A stretch of DNA of 64,000 bases from Rothia sp. (in: high G+C Gram-positive bacteria) (lineage in GTDB: Bacteria > Actinomycetota > Actinomycetes > Actinomycetales > Micrococcaceae). Numbering within the stretch: position 1 is the stretch's first letter; each line of letters begins with the position of its first letter. A program made the translations under genes and the position numbers. The notes beneath the pieces were generated by a model. It was not told where the DNA came from and ran no database searches. It worked only from the letters and a program-made list of their open reading frames with translations. Location: the NCBI GenBank assembly GCA_030529845.1, contig JAUMWB010000005.1:186001-250000 (forward strand), written 5' to 3'. Below, one piece after another: positions 17,324-26,780 of the stretch.

Positions 17324-18211
17324 ATGACACAGTGGTTCTACCCCGCAGGCACAGCCGCTAGCGCCCCCTGGGATCTCTCCTTGGGAACCCACGATTCACC
17401 TACCGCCATTGATGGCTGGGCACACACTGGGATTAAGACCGCAACATTTACTGACCAGCCCATCACTCTAGGTGCGGCCAGTGAGGAGCGTATTATTGTG
17501 CCGCTCACTGGGTCAGTCACCGTTCAAGTTAATAGCACCACCTATGAATTAGCTGGTCGTGAATCTGTATTCCACGGACCAGCCGATGTTCTTTACACCG
17601 GCATCAATAGTGAAGTAACTCTTAGTGGCAATCCAGGTGTACGCGTTGCTATCGCCACTGCCCCCGCTAAGGCCGAGTACCCCGTTCGTCATCTCACAAA
17701 GGATGAAATTCCTGTCGAGCTACGCGGTGCAGGTAACTGCTCTCGCCAAGTTCATAACTTCGGCACTCCAGCTACTCTAGAAGCAGACCGATTCATTGTC
17801 TGTGAGGTTATTACGCCTGCTGGTAACTGGTCCTCCTACCCCCCTCACAAGCACGATGAAGAGAAAGAAGGCGAAACCGCACTAGAAGAAATCTACTATT
17901 TCGAAACCCGGCCCACGCCCGGTGCTCCGGCTGAAGCGCGAGATGCTATCGGTTACCAGCGTGTCTACGCTTCCGATGAGCGCCCCATCGATGTTAACGA
18001 GGAAGTACGTACTGGCGATGTTATCCTCGTACCCTACGGCTGGCATGGTCCAGCTATGGCAGCACCAGGATACGACCTCTACTACCTCAACGTCATGGCG
18101 GGCCCCGGTCGCGTACGAGACTGGCTAATTTCTGACGACCCTCACCACGGTTGGGTTCGTTCCACATGGGAAGGCGCTGATATTGATTCGCGCCTACCTT
18201 ACACCGCCTAA
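17324..18211 (+). CDS. iolB: 5-deoxy-glucuronate isomerase IolB
   Basis: Cytoplasmic enzyme of the myo-inositol pathway. It converts 5-deoxy-D-glucuronate to 2-deoxy-5-keto-D-gluconate (DKG), the substrate of IolC. The 295-residue bicupin has the metal motif P-P-H-K-H-D at 173-178 with a downstream Glu, and W-H-G-P near residue 240, all typical of IolB. The length matches the family. AAAGGAG at 17311-17317 precedes the ATG. It follows gntR by 52 bases, so the two are probably co-transcribed. Confidence 0.93.
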   Translation: MTQWFYPAGTAASAPWDLSLGTHDSPTAIDGWAHTGIKTATFTDQPITLGAASEERIIVPLTGSVTVQVNSTTYELAGRESVFHGPADVLYTGINSEVTLSGNPGVRVAIATAPAKAEYPVRHLTKDEIPVELRGAGNCSRQVHNFGTPATLEADRFIVCEVITPAGNWSSYPPHKHDEEKEGETALEEIYYFETRPTPGAPAEARDAIGYQRVYASDERPIDVNEEVRTGDVILVPYGWHGPAMAAPGYDLYYLNVMAGPGRVRDWLISDDPHHGWVRSTWEGADIDSRLPYTA

Positions 18212-18290
18212 GGCTACATAACTACGCGCTCCGTCCGCCGCTGGAGGACGGGGTGTAGACCTATTCACATACTGCAAGGTAGGAGGTACT

Positions 18291-19051
18291 GTGCTGCCAG
18301 AGTTGTCAGCTGTTGCATGGTCATGCCTCGGCTTGGGTGCCTTCCTGGTGGGTATATCTAAGACAGCAATTCCCGGCTTTAACACGGTGTCCGTAGCTCT
18401 ATTTGCGTCCATTCTTCCAGCCAAGACATCCACCGGCGCGTTGTTGATCCTACTGATGGTGGGAGATATTTTTACCCTCTTGGCTTACCGTAAACATGCT
18501 CACTGGCCCACGTTAATTCGTATGGTTCCTGCAGTGCTTTTAGGTCTGATAGCAGGTGCTATCTTTCTTCACTTTGCGTCAGATACCGGAGTAAGACGTG
18601 GCATTGGCGCACTGTTACTCATATTGACAGGGGTAACACTATGGCAGCGTTATCGTGCAGCAACACCCCTTACCACTGAACAAGAGTCCAGAAGCAACCG
18701 CGCTATAGCAACAACTTTTTTCGGCGGCTTGGGCGGGTTCACGACCATGGTTGCCAACTCCGGTGGTCCGGTTATGAGTATGTATTTTTTGACGGTCCGG
18801 TTCCCGGTTCAGACTTTTTGGGCACAGCCGCATGGTTCTTCGCAGTAATGAATATAGCCAAGCTACCTTTTTCAATAGGGCTAGGCATCGTAGATTTCAG
18901 CATTCTGAGCCTAGACGCTGTACTTGTACCTGCAGTACTTGCTGGCGCCTGGTGCGGGTGGCGTTTCGTCGCCCACATGAGTCAACAGTTCTTCGATCGA
19001 GCAGTTATTGCCATGACTACATTAGGGGCGCTCTGGCTGATAGCGGGGTAA
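18291..19051 (+). pseudogene. TauE/SafE-family membrane exporter broken by a one-base deletion in a T-run
   Basis: GTG 18291 with a perfect AGGAGG (18281-18286) opens a 4-TMURI-type TauE/SafE permease: G-I-S-K-T near the start, then G-G-x-G-G-F-T-T-M-V-A-N-S-G-G-P. It reads normally to V-Q-T-F and then hits a stop at about 18848. One extra T in the five-T run 18815-18819 would continue in frame as L-G-T-A-A-W-F-F, and on through four more helices to 19051, giving about 253 residues, normal for the family. Possibilities are a true pseudogene, slippage or phase variation, or a sequencing error. Substrates of the family are organic or sulfur anions. Confidence 0.8.
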
Positions 19052-19120
19052 CCCCCCCACTTCAACGGCACCCTGACAGGGCAACTACTCACCCTCTCAA
19101 ATAAATGAAAGGAAAGCTCA

Positions 19121-20329
19121 ATAACAGAGCAGAAAACTATCAACGTAGGGCTTATCAGCGTAGGCTGGATGGGGAAGGTCCACACTCGAGCCTATTCCGC
19201 GGTGCCGCAACTCTACCCCGAGCTGGGTGTTAAGACCCGCCTACTCCAAGCAGCTGATACATCCCATGAGCGGATTCAGTATGACATAGACGTACTGGGC
19301 TATGAAACAGGAACCACCGACTATCGAGATGTCCTCAAGAACCCTGGCATCGACGTCGTTTCGATTTGCGCTCCCAACTTCCTCCATGCAGAGATGGGTA
19401 AAGCAGCGGCTGAGGCTGGCAAGTCATTCTGGATCGAAAAACCTGTAGGGCGCTCAGCTGAAGAAACCTTAGAAGTAGCTAACGCAGCGTCCCGTGCAGG
19501 CGTAACTACCGCTGTTGGTTTTAACTATCGTTCTGCCCCAGCGATTGAGTATGCGCGAAATCTTATCGCAGAGGGCAAACTGGGCACCATCACCAACGTG
19601 CACGGTGCTTTCTTTGCCGACTATTCCTCAGAGCCCAACGGCGCTCTCTCCTGGCGTTTTATCCGTGATCTTGCCGGCAGCGGCGTCCTAGGTGATCTTA
19701 TGGGACATCTGGCAGATCTCGCCCACTACCTGGTAGGTCCTATCAAAGAGGTCTCAGCTCTGACTAAAACAGTCTATACAGAACGCCCCAAACTCCCTAT
19801 GGGTTCTGCCACTCACTTTGCCGTTATTGAAAATGGCGAAATGGCGCCCGTAGAAAATGAAGACTATGCTGCTCTACTGGTGAATTTCGCAGGAGGTGCT
19901 GTAGGCACACTGGAGGCTTCACGTGTCTCCGTTGGCCCGCGCGCTGAATACTCCATTGAAATTTATGGAACCGAGGGTTCACTGCGCTGGGATTTCCAGC
20001 GCATGAACGAGTTGAAGCTTGCCCTACGTAGTGCAGGTGCTACCATTGGGTGCACTACGATTTATGCTGGCTCCGAGTTTGGCGATTTCTCACGCTTCCA
20101 GCCAGGAGCCGGCACTTCTATGGGCTACGATGACCTCAAGGTCATTGAGGCATATAAGTTCCTCAAAGCCTTCACAGGTGGTGAGCAGCTCCACGCGGAT
20201 GTACGAGATGCCTTACTCGCAAACCGTGTTGTCTCCGCAGCTGAAAAATCGTCAGAAACCCGTCTGTGGGAACCCGTCGAACCGGTTACTGGCACAAGTA
20301 GCGCCGGTGCCGATATCAGTACTCGCTAA
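19121..20329 (+). CDS. Gfo/Idh/MocA-family oxidoreductase with apparent non-standard start
   Basis: NAD(P)-dependent sugar or inositol dehydrogenase of about 402 residues. The Rossmann motif (V-G-L-I-S-V-G-W-M-G-K) begins before the first ATG (19169), so translation must start upstream. The frame is open only back to about 19109 and contains no ATG, GTG or TTG. An ATA at 19121, 5 bases after GGAAAG, is the best-placed codon and encodes M/I-T-E-Q-K-T-I-N-V. E-K-P-V-G is the cofactor/catalytic motif, and the conserved D-L-M-G-H-L-A-D string supplies the active-site histidine. Probably acts on an inositol isomer; substrate not proven. Confidence 0.75.
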   Translation: MTEQKTINVGLISVGWMGKVHTRAYSAVPQLYPELGVKTRLLQAADTSHERIQYDIDVLGYETGTTDYRDVLKNPGIDVVSICAPNFLHAEMGKAAAEAGKSFWIEKPVGRSAEETLEVANAASRAGVTTAVGFNYRSAPAIEYARNLIAEGKLGTITNVHGAFFADYSSEPNGALSWRFIRDLAGSGVLGDLMGHLADLAHYLVGPIKEVSALTKTVYTERPKLPMGSATHFAVIENGEMAPVENEDYAALLVNFAGGAVGTLEASRVSVGPRAEYSIEIYGTEGSLRWDFQRMNELKLALRSAGATIGCTTIYAGSEFGDFSRFQPGAGTSMGYDDLKVIEAYKFLKAFTGGEQLHADVRDALLANRVVSAAEKSSETRLWEPVEPVTGTSSAGADISTR

Positions 20330-20365
20330 AGCTTATCTACTATAGGTCGACTGGGGTATGCCACA

Positions 20366-21436
20366 ATGGGGAGCATGACCGCACAGCACTCTGGCACCCC
20401 TGCTCGACCGCCTAAACGCGCCACTATCATTGATGTTGCAGCTCGAGCCGGCGTCTCAAAATCTCTCGTCTCCCTAGCCTTTAAAGACCCCAAAAGAGTT
20501 AGCGACGAACGTCTGAAACGAATCCGTACCGCTGCCTCTGAGCTCAACTATTCCCCCAGTTTTGTAGCACAAAGCCTTACATCCCAGCAGTCGCCCTTCA
20601 TTGGTATCCTGGTTCTAGACTTCCAAAACCCTCTTTTCATTGAAGTGGCAGATGCTGTGCGTCGTACGCTCGTTGAGCACGGGGAGTTCGGCTTGCTCCT
20701 CAATGGAAGCTCCGCTGCCACCGTTTCAGAACCATATGGCACCCTTGACCCACAAGTTCTGAGCATGCTTCACAGCCTACGCCCGCGCGCTCTAGTTGTA
20801 GTGGGAACAGCGGCAGACCAAAACGCACTGCCCGCAGATATACCCGTGGTCTATGTCAGCGCAGCTATTACTCGTGGCGTCGCTACTTGCATTCGTGCAG
20901 ATGATGAGGGTGGCATGGAACTTTTGGTGAATCATCTGGTAACTACCGGGCATCAGCGTCTAGGTTACATAACAGGCAGTTCTGGGGCAGTAACTCAAGA
21001 ACGGCAGGCCGCCTTCGAGTCATCAGTATCCACTCGAGGCCTTGAATCCCTGCTTTTACCGGGTGATTACACTGAGGAAGGCGGTTACAGAGCAGGCCAG
21101 AATCTACTCAAACTGCCACAGAAGCAACGGCCTACCGCAGTCATCGCTGTCAACGATATCGCTGCATTGGGGTTCATAAGGGCAGCAGAAGAAGCAGGAT
21201 TAACTGTGCCAGGCGATGTAGCTGTTGCAGGCTTTGACAATATCTTTTTAGCTGGGATTCCGCGTATAGGGCTTACTTCTGTAGATCCTAATAAAGATGA
21301 GTTAGGTCGGCGGGCAGCCCTAGCTGTACTGGCAAGGGCTGAGGGTAAGGCTGATGAAGCTAAGTATCTGCTGGTAGAGCCCACCTTAGTTGTGCGCAGA
21401 TCAAGTGCCGGTTCACCAAAATACGACCCATCTTAA
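20366..21436 (+). CDS. LacI-family transcriptional regulator
   Basis: Repressor of 356 residues with the LacI helix-turn-helix near residues 20-45 (I-I-D-V-A-A-R-A-G-V-S-K-S-L-V-S-L-A), the hinge helix Y-S-P-S-F-V-A-Q-S-L, and a periplasmic-binding-like effector domain. The recognition helix has unusual Lys-Ser-Leu residues. Palindromes TTGGAACGnTyCAA just downstream (21459-21506) and at 33634-33647 are the natural operator candidates. They would place the next Gfo/Idh gene and the distant isomerase under its control. The effector is probably an inositol or a keto derivative. Starts at ATG 20366 or the second Met at 20375. Confidence 0.88.
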   Translation: MGSMTAQHSGTPARPPKRATIIDVAARAGVSKSLVSLAFKDPKRVSDERLKRIRTAASELNYSPSFVAQSLTSQQSPFIGILVLDFQNPLFIEVADAVRRTLVEHGEFGLLLNGSSAATVSEPYGTLDPQVLSMLHSLRPRALVVVGTAADQNALPADIPVVYVSAAITRGVATCIRADDEGGMELLVNHLVTTGHQRLGYITGSSGAVTQERQAAFESSVSTRGLESLLLPGDYTEEGGYRAGQNLLKLPQKQRPTAVIAVNDIAALGFIRAAEEAGLTVPGDVAVAGFDNIFLAGIPRIGLTSVDPNKDELGRRAALAVLARAEGKADEAKYLLVEPTLVVRRSSAGSPKYDPS

Positions 21437-21458
21437 TTTTTGCGATCATCCCGCATAG

Positions 21459-21506
21459 TTGGAACGGTTTAATGCGATGCGCAATATAATTATTGGAACG
21501 CTCCAA
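21459..21506. promoter_or_regulatory. Two LacI-type operators
   Basis: TTGGAACGGTTTAA at 21459-21472 and the near-perfect palindrome TTGGAACGCTCCAA at 21493-21506 have the central CG typical of LacI-family sites. They lie between lacI and the next dehydrogenase gene; a third copy is at 33634-33647. Confidence 0.65.
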
Positions 21507-21543
21507 TTCTACTCAGACACCCCCAAAAACACTCTATGACAAC

Positions 21544-21571
21544 AAGAAGTAGCTCAAGATAGCTTCTTCTT
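21544..21571 (+). terminator. Weak hairpin after lacI
   Basis: AAGAAGTAGCT and AGCTTCTTCTT pair with one mismatch around CAAGAT, about 110 bases after the lacI stop. It may end lacI transcription. The T-run is imperfect. Confidence 0.35.
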
Positions 21572-21667
21572 CCAAAACCCCTTGACCCATGTCACTATAT
21601 TCATGTCCTAACAATCTGAGGGTCGCCGATATCAGCAAGGACGGCACCTCCCTTGCAAGGAGCGACT

Positions 21668-22855
21668 GTGAGCGTTCAAGAAATTTCTGTTGCAGTTATA
21701 GGTGCCGGCATGGCAGGCCAGGGTCACGCTTTTGGCTATCGAATGGCACGTGCCATCCACAACCCTTCCCTTCCCAAAGTACGACTGGCTGCCATTGCAG
21801 ACCCAAATGTACCCCTTGCAGAAGAGGTAGCAAATCGCTATGGCTACGAGAGAGTTTATGCCGACTGGACCGAAGTAGCTAATGATTCAAGCATTGATGC
21901 AGTTTCCATCGTCGTAGGTAATGCCCTCCACCTTCCTATCGCCAAAGGTCTTCTCGAAGCTGGCAAGCACGTCCTTTGCGAAAAGCCCCTAGCAGGCACC
22001 CTCGAAGACGCAGAAGCAATGGTAGAGCTAGAGAAGCAGTACGGCAACAAGCTCATCACAGCCGTGGGCTACACCGTACGTCGTACTCCAGCCCTCAACG
22101 CGCTTAAGAAGAAAATTACTAACGGTGATTTCGGCCCCGTTGCAGGTTTTGTCTCTAACTATCTGTGCGACTACGGCACCGACACTGATGCACCCATGAC
22201 ATGGCGCTACCGTGGCGGCCCAGGATCAGGAGCCTTGGGAGATCTCGGATCACACACCATCGACACAGGTGAACAGCTCAATGGCCGTATAATTTCTGTC
22301 CGCGGCGCATACCTGTCGACCACCATTACCGAGCGCCACCTGCCGGCAGGTGCAGTAGTGGGACACAGCAAAGTCGAACTTTCTGAAGAGGTGGAAAAAG
22401 TTGGCAACGAAGATACCGCGACCTTCACCTGCGTCTTCGAAAACGGGGCGGTAGGAACCTATACAATTTCTCGCGTTGCCTTCGGCAATCCCAACGGCCA
22501 GACCTACCATATATACGGCCCCAAGGCTCAAGCTTCATGGGATATCCTACGCCCCGCAGAGTACAGCTACAACGACTCCACAGCACCCGCCGATACTTCC
22601 GGTCCGCGCACTGTTGTTATCAATGCGCACACCCCCAACTACCCTGGTTCCTTAGCAATGGATGCACCAGGAGTAGGGTACAACTACAATCAGAATTTCA
22701 CCTTCCAGGCACGCGCCTTCTTGGAACAAGTCACAGGAATCGAAGGGCATCTAGAACCTTGTGCTACTTTTGCCGACGGGCTCCACACCCTAAAAGTTAT
22801 CGCAGCAATTGCTGAATCTGCAGATTCAAACGGTGCCGAAGTGAAGATACGCTAG
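21668..22855 (+). CDS. Gfo/Idh/MocA-family oxidoreductase (scyllo-inositol dehydrogenase-like)
   Basis: NAD(P)-dependent dehydrogenase of 395 residues. It has the N-terminal Rossmann string V-I-G-A-G-M-A-G-Q-G-H, the cofactor motif C-E-K-P-L-A-G, and the C-terminal substrate domain with G-D-L-G-S-H-T-I-D carrying the catalytic histidine. GTG 21668 is chosen because AAGGAG (21657-21662) lies just ahead; an upstream TTG lacks one. It is downstream of two LacI operators and closely followed by a terminator, so it may be a single-gene unit. It is longer than IolG (323), like dehydrogenases for scyllo-inositol or aldoses; substrate unproven. Confidence 0.82.
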   Translation: MSVQEISVAVIGAGMAGQGHAFGYRMARAIHNPSLPKVRLAAIADPNVPLAEEVANRYGYERVYADWTEVANDSSIDAVSIVVGNALHLPIAKGLLEAGKHVLCEKPLAGTLEDAEAMVELEKQYGNKLITAVGYTVRRTPALNALKKKITNGDFGPVAGFVSNYLCDYGTDTDAPMTWRYRGGPGSGALGDLGSHTIDTGEQLNGRIISVRGAYLSTTITERHLPAGAVVGHSKVELSEEVEKVGNEDTATFTCVFENGAVGTYTISRVAFGNPNGQTYHIYGPKAQASWDILRPAEYSYNDSTAPADTSGPRTVVINAHTPNYPGSLAMDAPGVGYNYNQNFTFQARAFLEQVTGIEGHLEPCATFADGLHTLKVIAAIAESADSNGAEVKIR

Positions 22856-22875
22856 AAAATTTCAATAACTACACC

Positions 22876-22911
22876 AAAGCGGTGGGATCCGACAGAGGTT
22901 CCACCGCTTTT
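22876..22911 (+). terminator. Terminator after the second dehydrogenase
   Basis: AAAGCGGTGG...CCACCGCTTTT forms a strong stem 20 bases after the stop, ending in a T-run. Confidence 0.75.
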
Positions 22912-22973
22912 ACACTCTTTAGCGACTCTGACAAGCTGAAATAATATTTATCAATCAACGTTATCAAGTTCTG

Positions 22974-23002
22974 TTGTCAATATGTCAGGACATATGTATA
23001 GT
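22974..23002 (+). promoter_or_regulatory. iolH promoter with embedded IolR operator
   Basis: TTGTCA (22974-22979), 17 bases, then TATAGT (22997-23002). The spacer contains TGTCAGGACA at 22983-22992, the same site found at the tautomerase promoter. The first 14 bases TTGTCAATATGTCA recur on the minus strand at 33512-33525 upstream of iolC. Confidence 0.65.
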
Positions 23003-23076
23003 GTTTTGTGACACAGGTGTTACGCAGGTGTAAACAACCGTTAAGGTCGCCTCTCCCAACCCTCATAGGAGTATTC

Positions 23077-23958
23077 ATGAAGATTGCGCTTGATCCCACC
23101 CCATTTCATCACACCCATTCCCTCTTGGAATTTCCAAGAGTGGCTAAGGAGATGGGTTTCGACTATCTCCAGATGACTCCCCATAAGGATTTCATCCCAT
23201 TCTTCAACCACCCCAAGGCTGACGATGACCTCGTTCAAAAACTTGCAAAAGCAGCTAAGGATGCTGAGGTCGAAATCGCCTCACTCCTTCCCGTTCTCAG
23301 GTGGTCGTCCCCTGATCCCGATGCCCGTGAGGCAGCTGTCCGATACTGGAAGCGGGTTCTACAGATAGCTGTTGACTTGGGGGTCCAACAAATTGGCACT
23401 GAGTTTTCCGGGCGTCCTGAGCTTGCCGAAGAGTCCGAGCGTGCTTTCTACCGCTCGATGGAGGAACTCCTGCCTATCATCGAGCGCGAGGGAATTCATG
23501 TTGCCATCGATCCCCATCCCGATGATTTCGTAGAAAATGGTCTCGAAGCATGGCGAGTTATCCGCGGTGTCAATTCTAAAAACCTTGGTATGGTCTACGT
23601 TGCCTCCCATACCTTTCATATGGGAGAAGCCCCACTGGAAATTATGCGCGAAGCAGGTGACCGCATCCGTATCGTTCATGTTTCCGACACCATGAACCAC
23701 CATGCCTCCCACGGCCTGCGCTACATCACTAACCCGCCTGGTAACCCCGTCCGAGTCCACCAGCACCTCAAGATTGGTGACGGCGATGTCAACTGGCAAG
23801 AGTTCTTCAGCGGGCTCAACGAGATAGGCTTCCTCGACTCTCCCGACACTGTTATGGCGTCCTCCGTCTTTGCAGAAAACGAGAACGCTGTCGAGGTTTC
23901 CCAGTATCAATCCAAGACCATGCGCGAAATGGTAGAACGCGCTAAAAGCAGCAATTAA
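23077..23958 (+). CDS. iolH: IolH-like sugar phosphate isomerase/epimerase family protein
   Basis: TIM-barrel protein of 293 residues in the AP-endonuclease-2/xylose-isomerase-like superfamily. The N-terminus (M-K-I-A-L-D-P-T-P-F-H) and the E-F-S-G-R-P and D-P-H-P-D-D-F-V strings match IolH of corynebacteria as I recall it. The metal-binding residues (Glu, Asp, His, Glu) of the superfamily are present. The exact reaction of IolH is not settled; an inosose or keto-sugar isomerase is expected. ATAGGAG precedes ATG 23077. It is driven by a promoter with an IolR operator and followed 27 bases later by the transporter. Confidence 0.82.
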   Translation: MKIALDPTPFHHTHSLLEFPRVAKEMGFDYLQMTPHKDFIPFFNHPKADDDLVQKLAKAAKDAEVEIASLLPVLRWSSPDPDAREAAVRYWKRVLQIAVDLGVQQIGTEFSGRPELAEESERAFYRSMEELLPIIEREGIHVAIDPHPDDFVENGLEAWRVIRGVNSKNLGMVYVASHTFHMGEAPLEIMREAGDRIRIVHVSDTMNHHASHGLRYITNPPGNPVRVHQHLKIGDGDVNWQEFFSGLNEIGFLDSPDTVMASSVFAENENAVEVSQYQSKTMREMVERAKSSN

Positions 23959-23985
23959 GCTGCCTGCACAAGAAAAGAGGCAAAG

Positions 23986-25434
23986 ATGTCTTCTCATACC
24001 CCTACTGCGGCAGAATCTAATCTACCGCCCCTCGTTAAGGGACCACACTCCAAGCGTCTGGGCCAGGTAGCCCTTGTAGCAACCCTAGGTGGGCTCCTCT
24101 TCGGTTACGACACAGGTGTTATCAACGGCGCCATTGACCCTATGACCGCCGAACTTGGCTTAGAAGTTAGTGAAATTGGTCTGGTCACATCCACTCTACT
24201 TGCTGGTGCTGCCGTAGGCGCTCTGACCATCGGCTACCTCTCCGATGCCATAGGTCGTAAGAAAACTATCTTGCTTCTTTCAACGATTTTCTTCTTTGGT
24301 GCCATTCTCTGCGCCATTGCGCCCAATCTTGGCATTCTACTTCTCGGTCGCGTTTTATTGGGTCTGGGTGTTGGTGGTGCTTCCACCGTTGTTCCCGTCT
24401 TCTTGGCCGAAATGGCGCCCTATGAAATTCGTGGCTCTCTCTCGGGACGAAACGAGATGATGATTGTTGTGGGTCAGCTCGCAGCATTTGTCGTAAACGC
24501 TATTTTGGGTAATGTCTGGGGCCATCATGAACACATCTGGCGCTACATGCTTGCTATCTGTGCTCTACCTGCTGTTTTCCTCTTCATCGGTATGCTTCGC
24601 ATGCCTGAGTCTCCCCGCTGGCTGCTCTCTAAGGGACGTAATGAAGAAGCCCTCGCTGTGCTCAACACCGTTCGTTCACCCGAACGCGCAGTCGCAGAAG
24701 CTCGCGACATTGAGCGCACTCTGGAACTCGAAAGCCATGCCGTAACCCCCAAACTCGGCTCAATGCTCAAAGACAAGTGGATCCTGCGAATTATCGGTGT
24801 AGGTGTAGCTCTTGCTGTCTTCCAGCAGTTCACCGGTATCAACTCCATCATGTACTACGGTACTCTGGTTCTTCAGGATGCCGGTTTCTCCCAGCAGGCA
24901 GCACTTATCGCAAATATCGCCCCCGGTGTTATCGCTGTCATTGGCGCTTTCATTGCACTTTGGATGATGGAACGCATCAACCGCCGTACTACCATCATTA
25001 CCGGCTACTCTCTGGTGACTATCCTTCACCTACTGATTGGTTCCTCGGCATTCTGGCTCCCCGAAGATGCAGCAATTCGCCCCTGGATTCTACTCTTCCT
25101 CATCGTTGGCTTCGTGGGTTCTATGCAGACCTTCTTGAATGTCGCCACTTGGGTTCTTCTTTCAGAGATCTTCCCGCAGCAAATTCGCGCCTTCGGTATG
25201 GGCTTTGCCGTCTTCTGCCTCTGGGTCGCAAATGCTTTTGTTGCCTACTTCTTCCCCATTGCCCTCGATGCTGTTGGCCTGAACAACACCTTCTTCGGTT
25301 TCGCTGTAATCAACGCCCTTGCAGTTCTGGTAATGGTCAAGTTCCTGCCTGAGACTCGTGGTAAGAGCCTCGAAGAGGTTGAAGTTGGTGTTACCACCGG
25401 CGCCATCTACATTGTCAAGCCTAAAGACAAATAA
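23986..25434 (+). CDS. iolT: Sugar porter (MFS), probable myo-inositol:proton symporter IolT
   Basis: Inner-membrane transporter of 482 residues with 12 predicted helices. Sugar-porter signatures are F-G-Y-D-T-G in helix 1, the loop 2-3 motif D-A-I-G-R-K-K, P-E-S-P-R-W-L at the start of the central loop, Q-Q-F-T-G-I-N in helix 7, and P-E-T-R-G at the C-terminus. Position behind iolH and inside the inositol island makes myo-inositol the likely substrate, as for IolT1/T2 of C. glutamicum. Start at 23986 after an AGAGGCAAAG ribosome site. Confidence 0.88.
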   Translation: MSSHTPTAAESNLPPLVKGPHSKRLGQVALVATLGGLLFGYDTGVINGAIDPMTAELGLEVSEIGLVTSTLLAGAAVGALTIGYLSDAIGRKKTILLLSTIFFFGAILCAIAPNLGILLLGRVLLGLGVGGASTVVPVFLAEMAPYEIRGSLSGRNEMMIVVGQLAAFVVNAILGNVWGHHEHIWRYMLAICALPAVFLFIGMLRMPESPRWLLSKGRNEEALAVLNTVRSPERAVAEARDIERTLELESHAVTPKLGSMLKDKWILRIIGVGVALAVFQQFTGINSIMYYGTLVLQDAGFSQQAALIANIAPGVIAVIGAFIALWMMERINRRTTIITGYSLVTILHLLIGSSAFWLPEDAAIRPWILLFLIVGFVGSMQTFLNVATWVLLSEIFPQQIRAFGMGFAVFCLWVANAFVAYFFPIALDAVGLNNTFFGFAVINALAVLVMVKFLPETRGKSLEEVEVGVTTGAIYIVKPKDK

Positions 25435-25784
25435 CCACTATCCGCTGCCCTAGGCGGCAACCCGACAGTTTTTCCCTGTCCAGTCACCCTGGAACAAAGG
25501 TGAAAAGGGAATAGGGGTCAGCAGCAAGTAATATCGCGGATCAGGTTCAGATAAATAGTTTTAGCTTCTAGCAAGAGGACTGACCACAATATAGATTGCA
25601 TCGGGGTGCATCACGCTAGAAGAAAGTCACGTATATTGTTCCTTATTAGAGTCTCAGAGGAAAACTGCCGCATTCAGGACATAAAAATCCGCCCACGCCC
25701 CTTATGCCAGAACGCGGGCGGCACTTACTTTAGTTTTGAAGAGTGCCTCACGACCGGCAGTAGATACCGGAAGTGATGCTGTCT
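25435..25784. other. Convergent intergenic region, 350 bp
   Basis: Between the convergent iolT and iolG genes. It holds a modest GC hairpin near 25689-25721 (CCGCCC...GGGCGG) and no open frame with a ribosome site. No repeat seen elsewhere in the window is present. Confidence 0.5.
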
Positions 25785-26756
25785 TTAGTTGTAAAGTTCC
25801 GGCTTACGTTCGAGAATAACGCCTTCAACGTTACCTGAGCCAATAGCACGAATACCGGCTTCACAGCAGGCAGCAGCAGCATAACCATCCCAGGCAGAGG
25901 GACCAACCTGTTCTCCAGCCAGAGCCGCATCCACCCATGCCTGAACCTCAGCATCATAAGCATCAACGAAGCGGGGCTCGAAGCTCTCACATACCTCTTC
26001 ACCAACGGTCAGGTGCTGGTCTTCGAAGACTGCTTTGGTAGTTACAGCGTAACCGTACTGGGCAACAACGTGGGTGTTAACGGTTACTAAAATACCGGAT
26101 TCAGTTTCGATGAGTACCTGTGCAGGATCTTGAAGGTCTCCCTTGACATGCTTTGAATTCTTACCGGTACGTACCTGAACGTTCTTGATTTCCTCACCGG
26201 TGAGGTAGCGGATGCCGTCAAACTCATGTACTACGGTGTCGTCGATAAGGTTGCGACCGGTGTAGAACTCAGGCACATCGGGGTTAATGTGGTCGCAAGA
26301 AAGCTGCAGTAGCTCGCCATGTTTCTTAGACTCCGCCAGGGAGCGAATCTTCTGATAACCAGAGTCAAAACGTCGCATGAAACCAACCTGAACCAAGCGC
26401 TTACCTGCCTCAACTTCTGCCTGGACAATTTCCCAGGAGGAAGCGGAATCGGTGGTCAAAGGCTTCTCGCAAAGGATGGGCAGCCCCTTAGCAATAGCGG
26501 GCATAAGTACAGGGGTATGGAGGAAGCCGGGAGTTGCGATGAGTACAGCATCAAAGGCATCTTCTTCGAGGGCAGTTTCAAAGTTAGTGAAGACCTTTGC
26601 GCCCTCGATTCCTTCAACTGCCTGCTGTGCCTTTGCTTCATCAATATCGATAACAGCTGATACGACAGCATTGTTGATGGTGGAGTGGATACGCTTGATG
26701 TGGTCATAGCCCATGCGGCCTGCACCAACGACGCCGATACGGAGTTCTTGAGTCAC
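25785..26756 (-). CDS. iolG: myo-Inositol 2-dehydrogenase IolG
   Basis: First enzyme of the pathway: oxidises myo-inositol to scyllo-inosose with NAD+. The 323-residue product has the Rossmann loop G-A-G-R-M-G, the motif E-K-P (97-99), F-M-R-R-F-D-x-G-Y, and the catalytic D-x-x-x-H (Asp173, His177) in the IolG context V-V-H-E-F-D. It starts at GTG 26756 after GAAGGAAAC. Second gene of an iolE-iolG unit, with a 15-bp hairpin between the two. Confidence 0.9.
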   Translation of the reverse strand: MTQELRIGVVGAGRMGYDHIKRIHSTINNAVVSAVIDIDEAKAQQAVEGIEGAKVFTNFETALEEDAFDAVLIATPGFLHTPVLMPAIAKGLPILCEKPLTTDSASSWEIVQAEVEAGKRLVQVGFMRRFDSGYQKIRSLAESKKHGELLQLSCDHINPDVPEFYTGRNLIDDTVVHEFDGIRYLTGEEIKNVQVRTGKNSKHVKGDLQDPAQVLIETESGILVTVNTHVVAQYGYAVTTKAVFEDQHLTVGEEVCESFEPRFVDAYDAEVQAWVDAALAGEQVGPSAWDGYAAAACCEAGIRAIGSGNVEGVILERKPELYN

Positions 26757-26780
26757 GTTAGTTTCCTTCTTTGATTAGGG

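Noticed and set aside
25689-25721. Terminator between iolT and iolG
   Set aside because: The stem is short and interrupted and there is no T-run, so it is listed only as part of the intergenic region.
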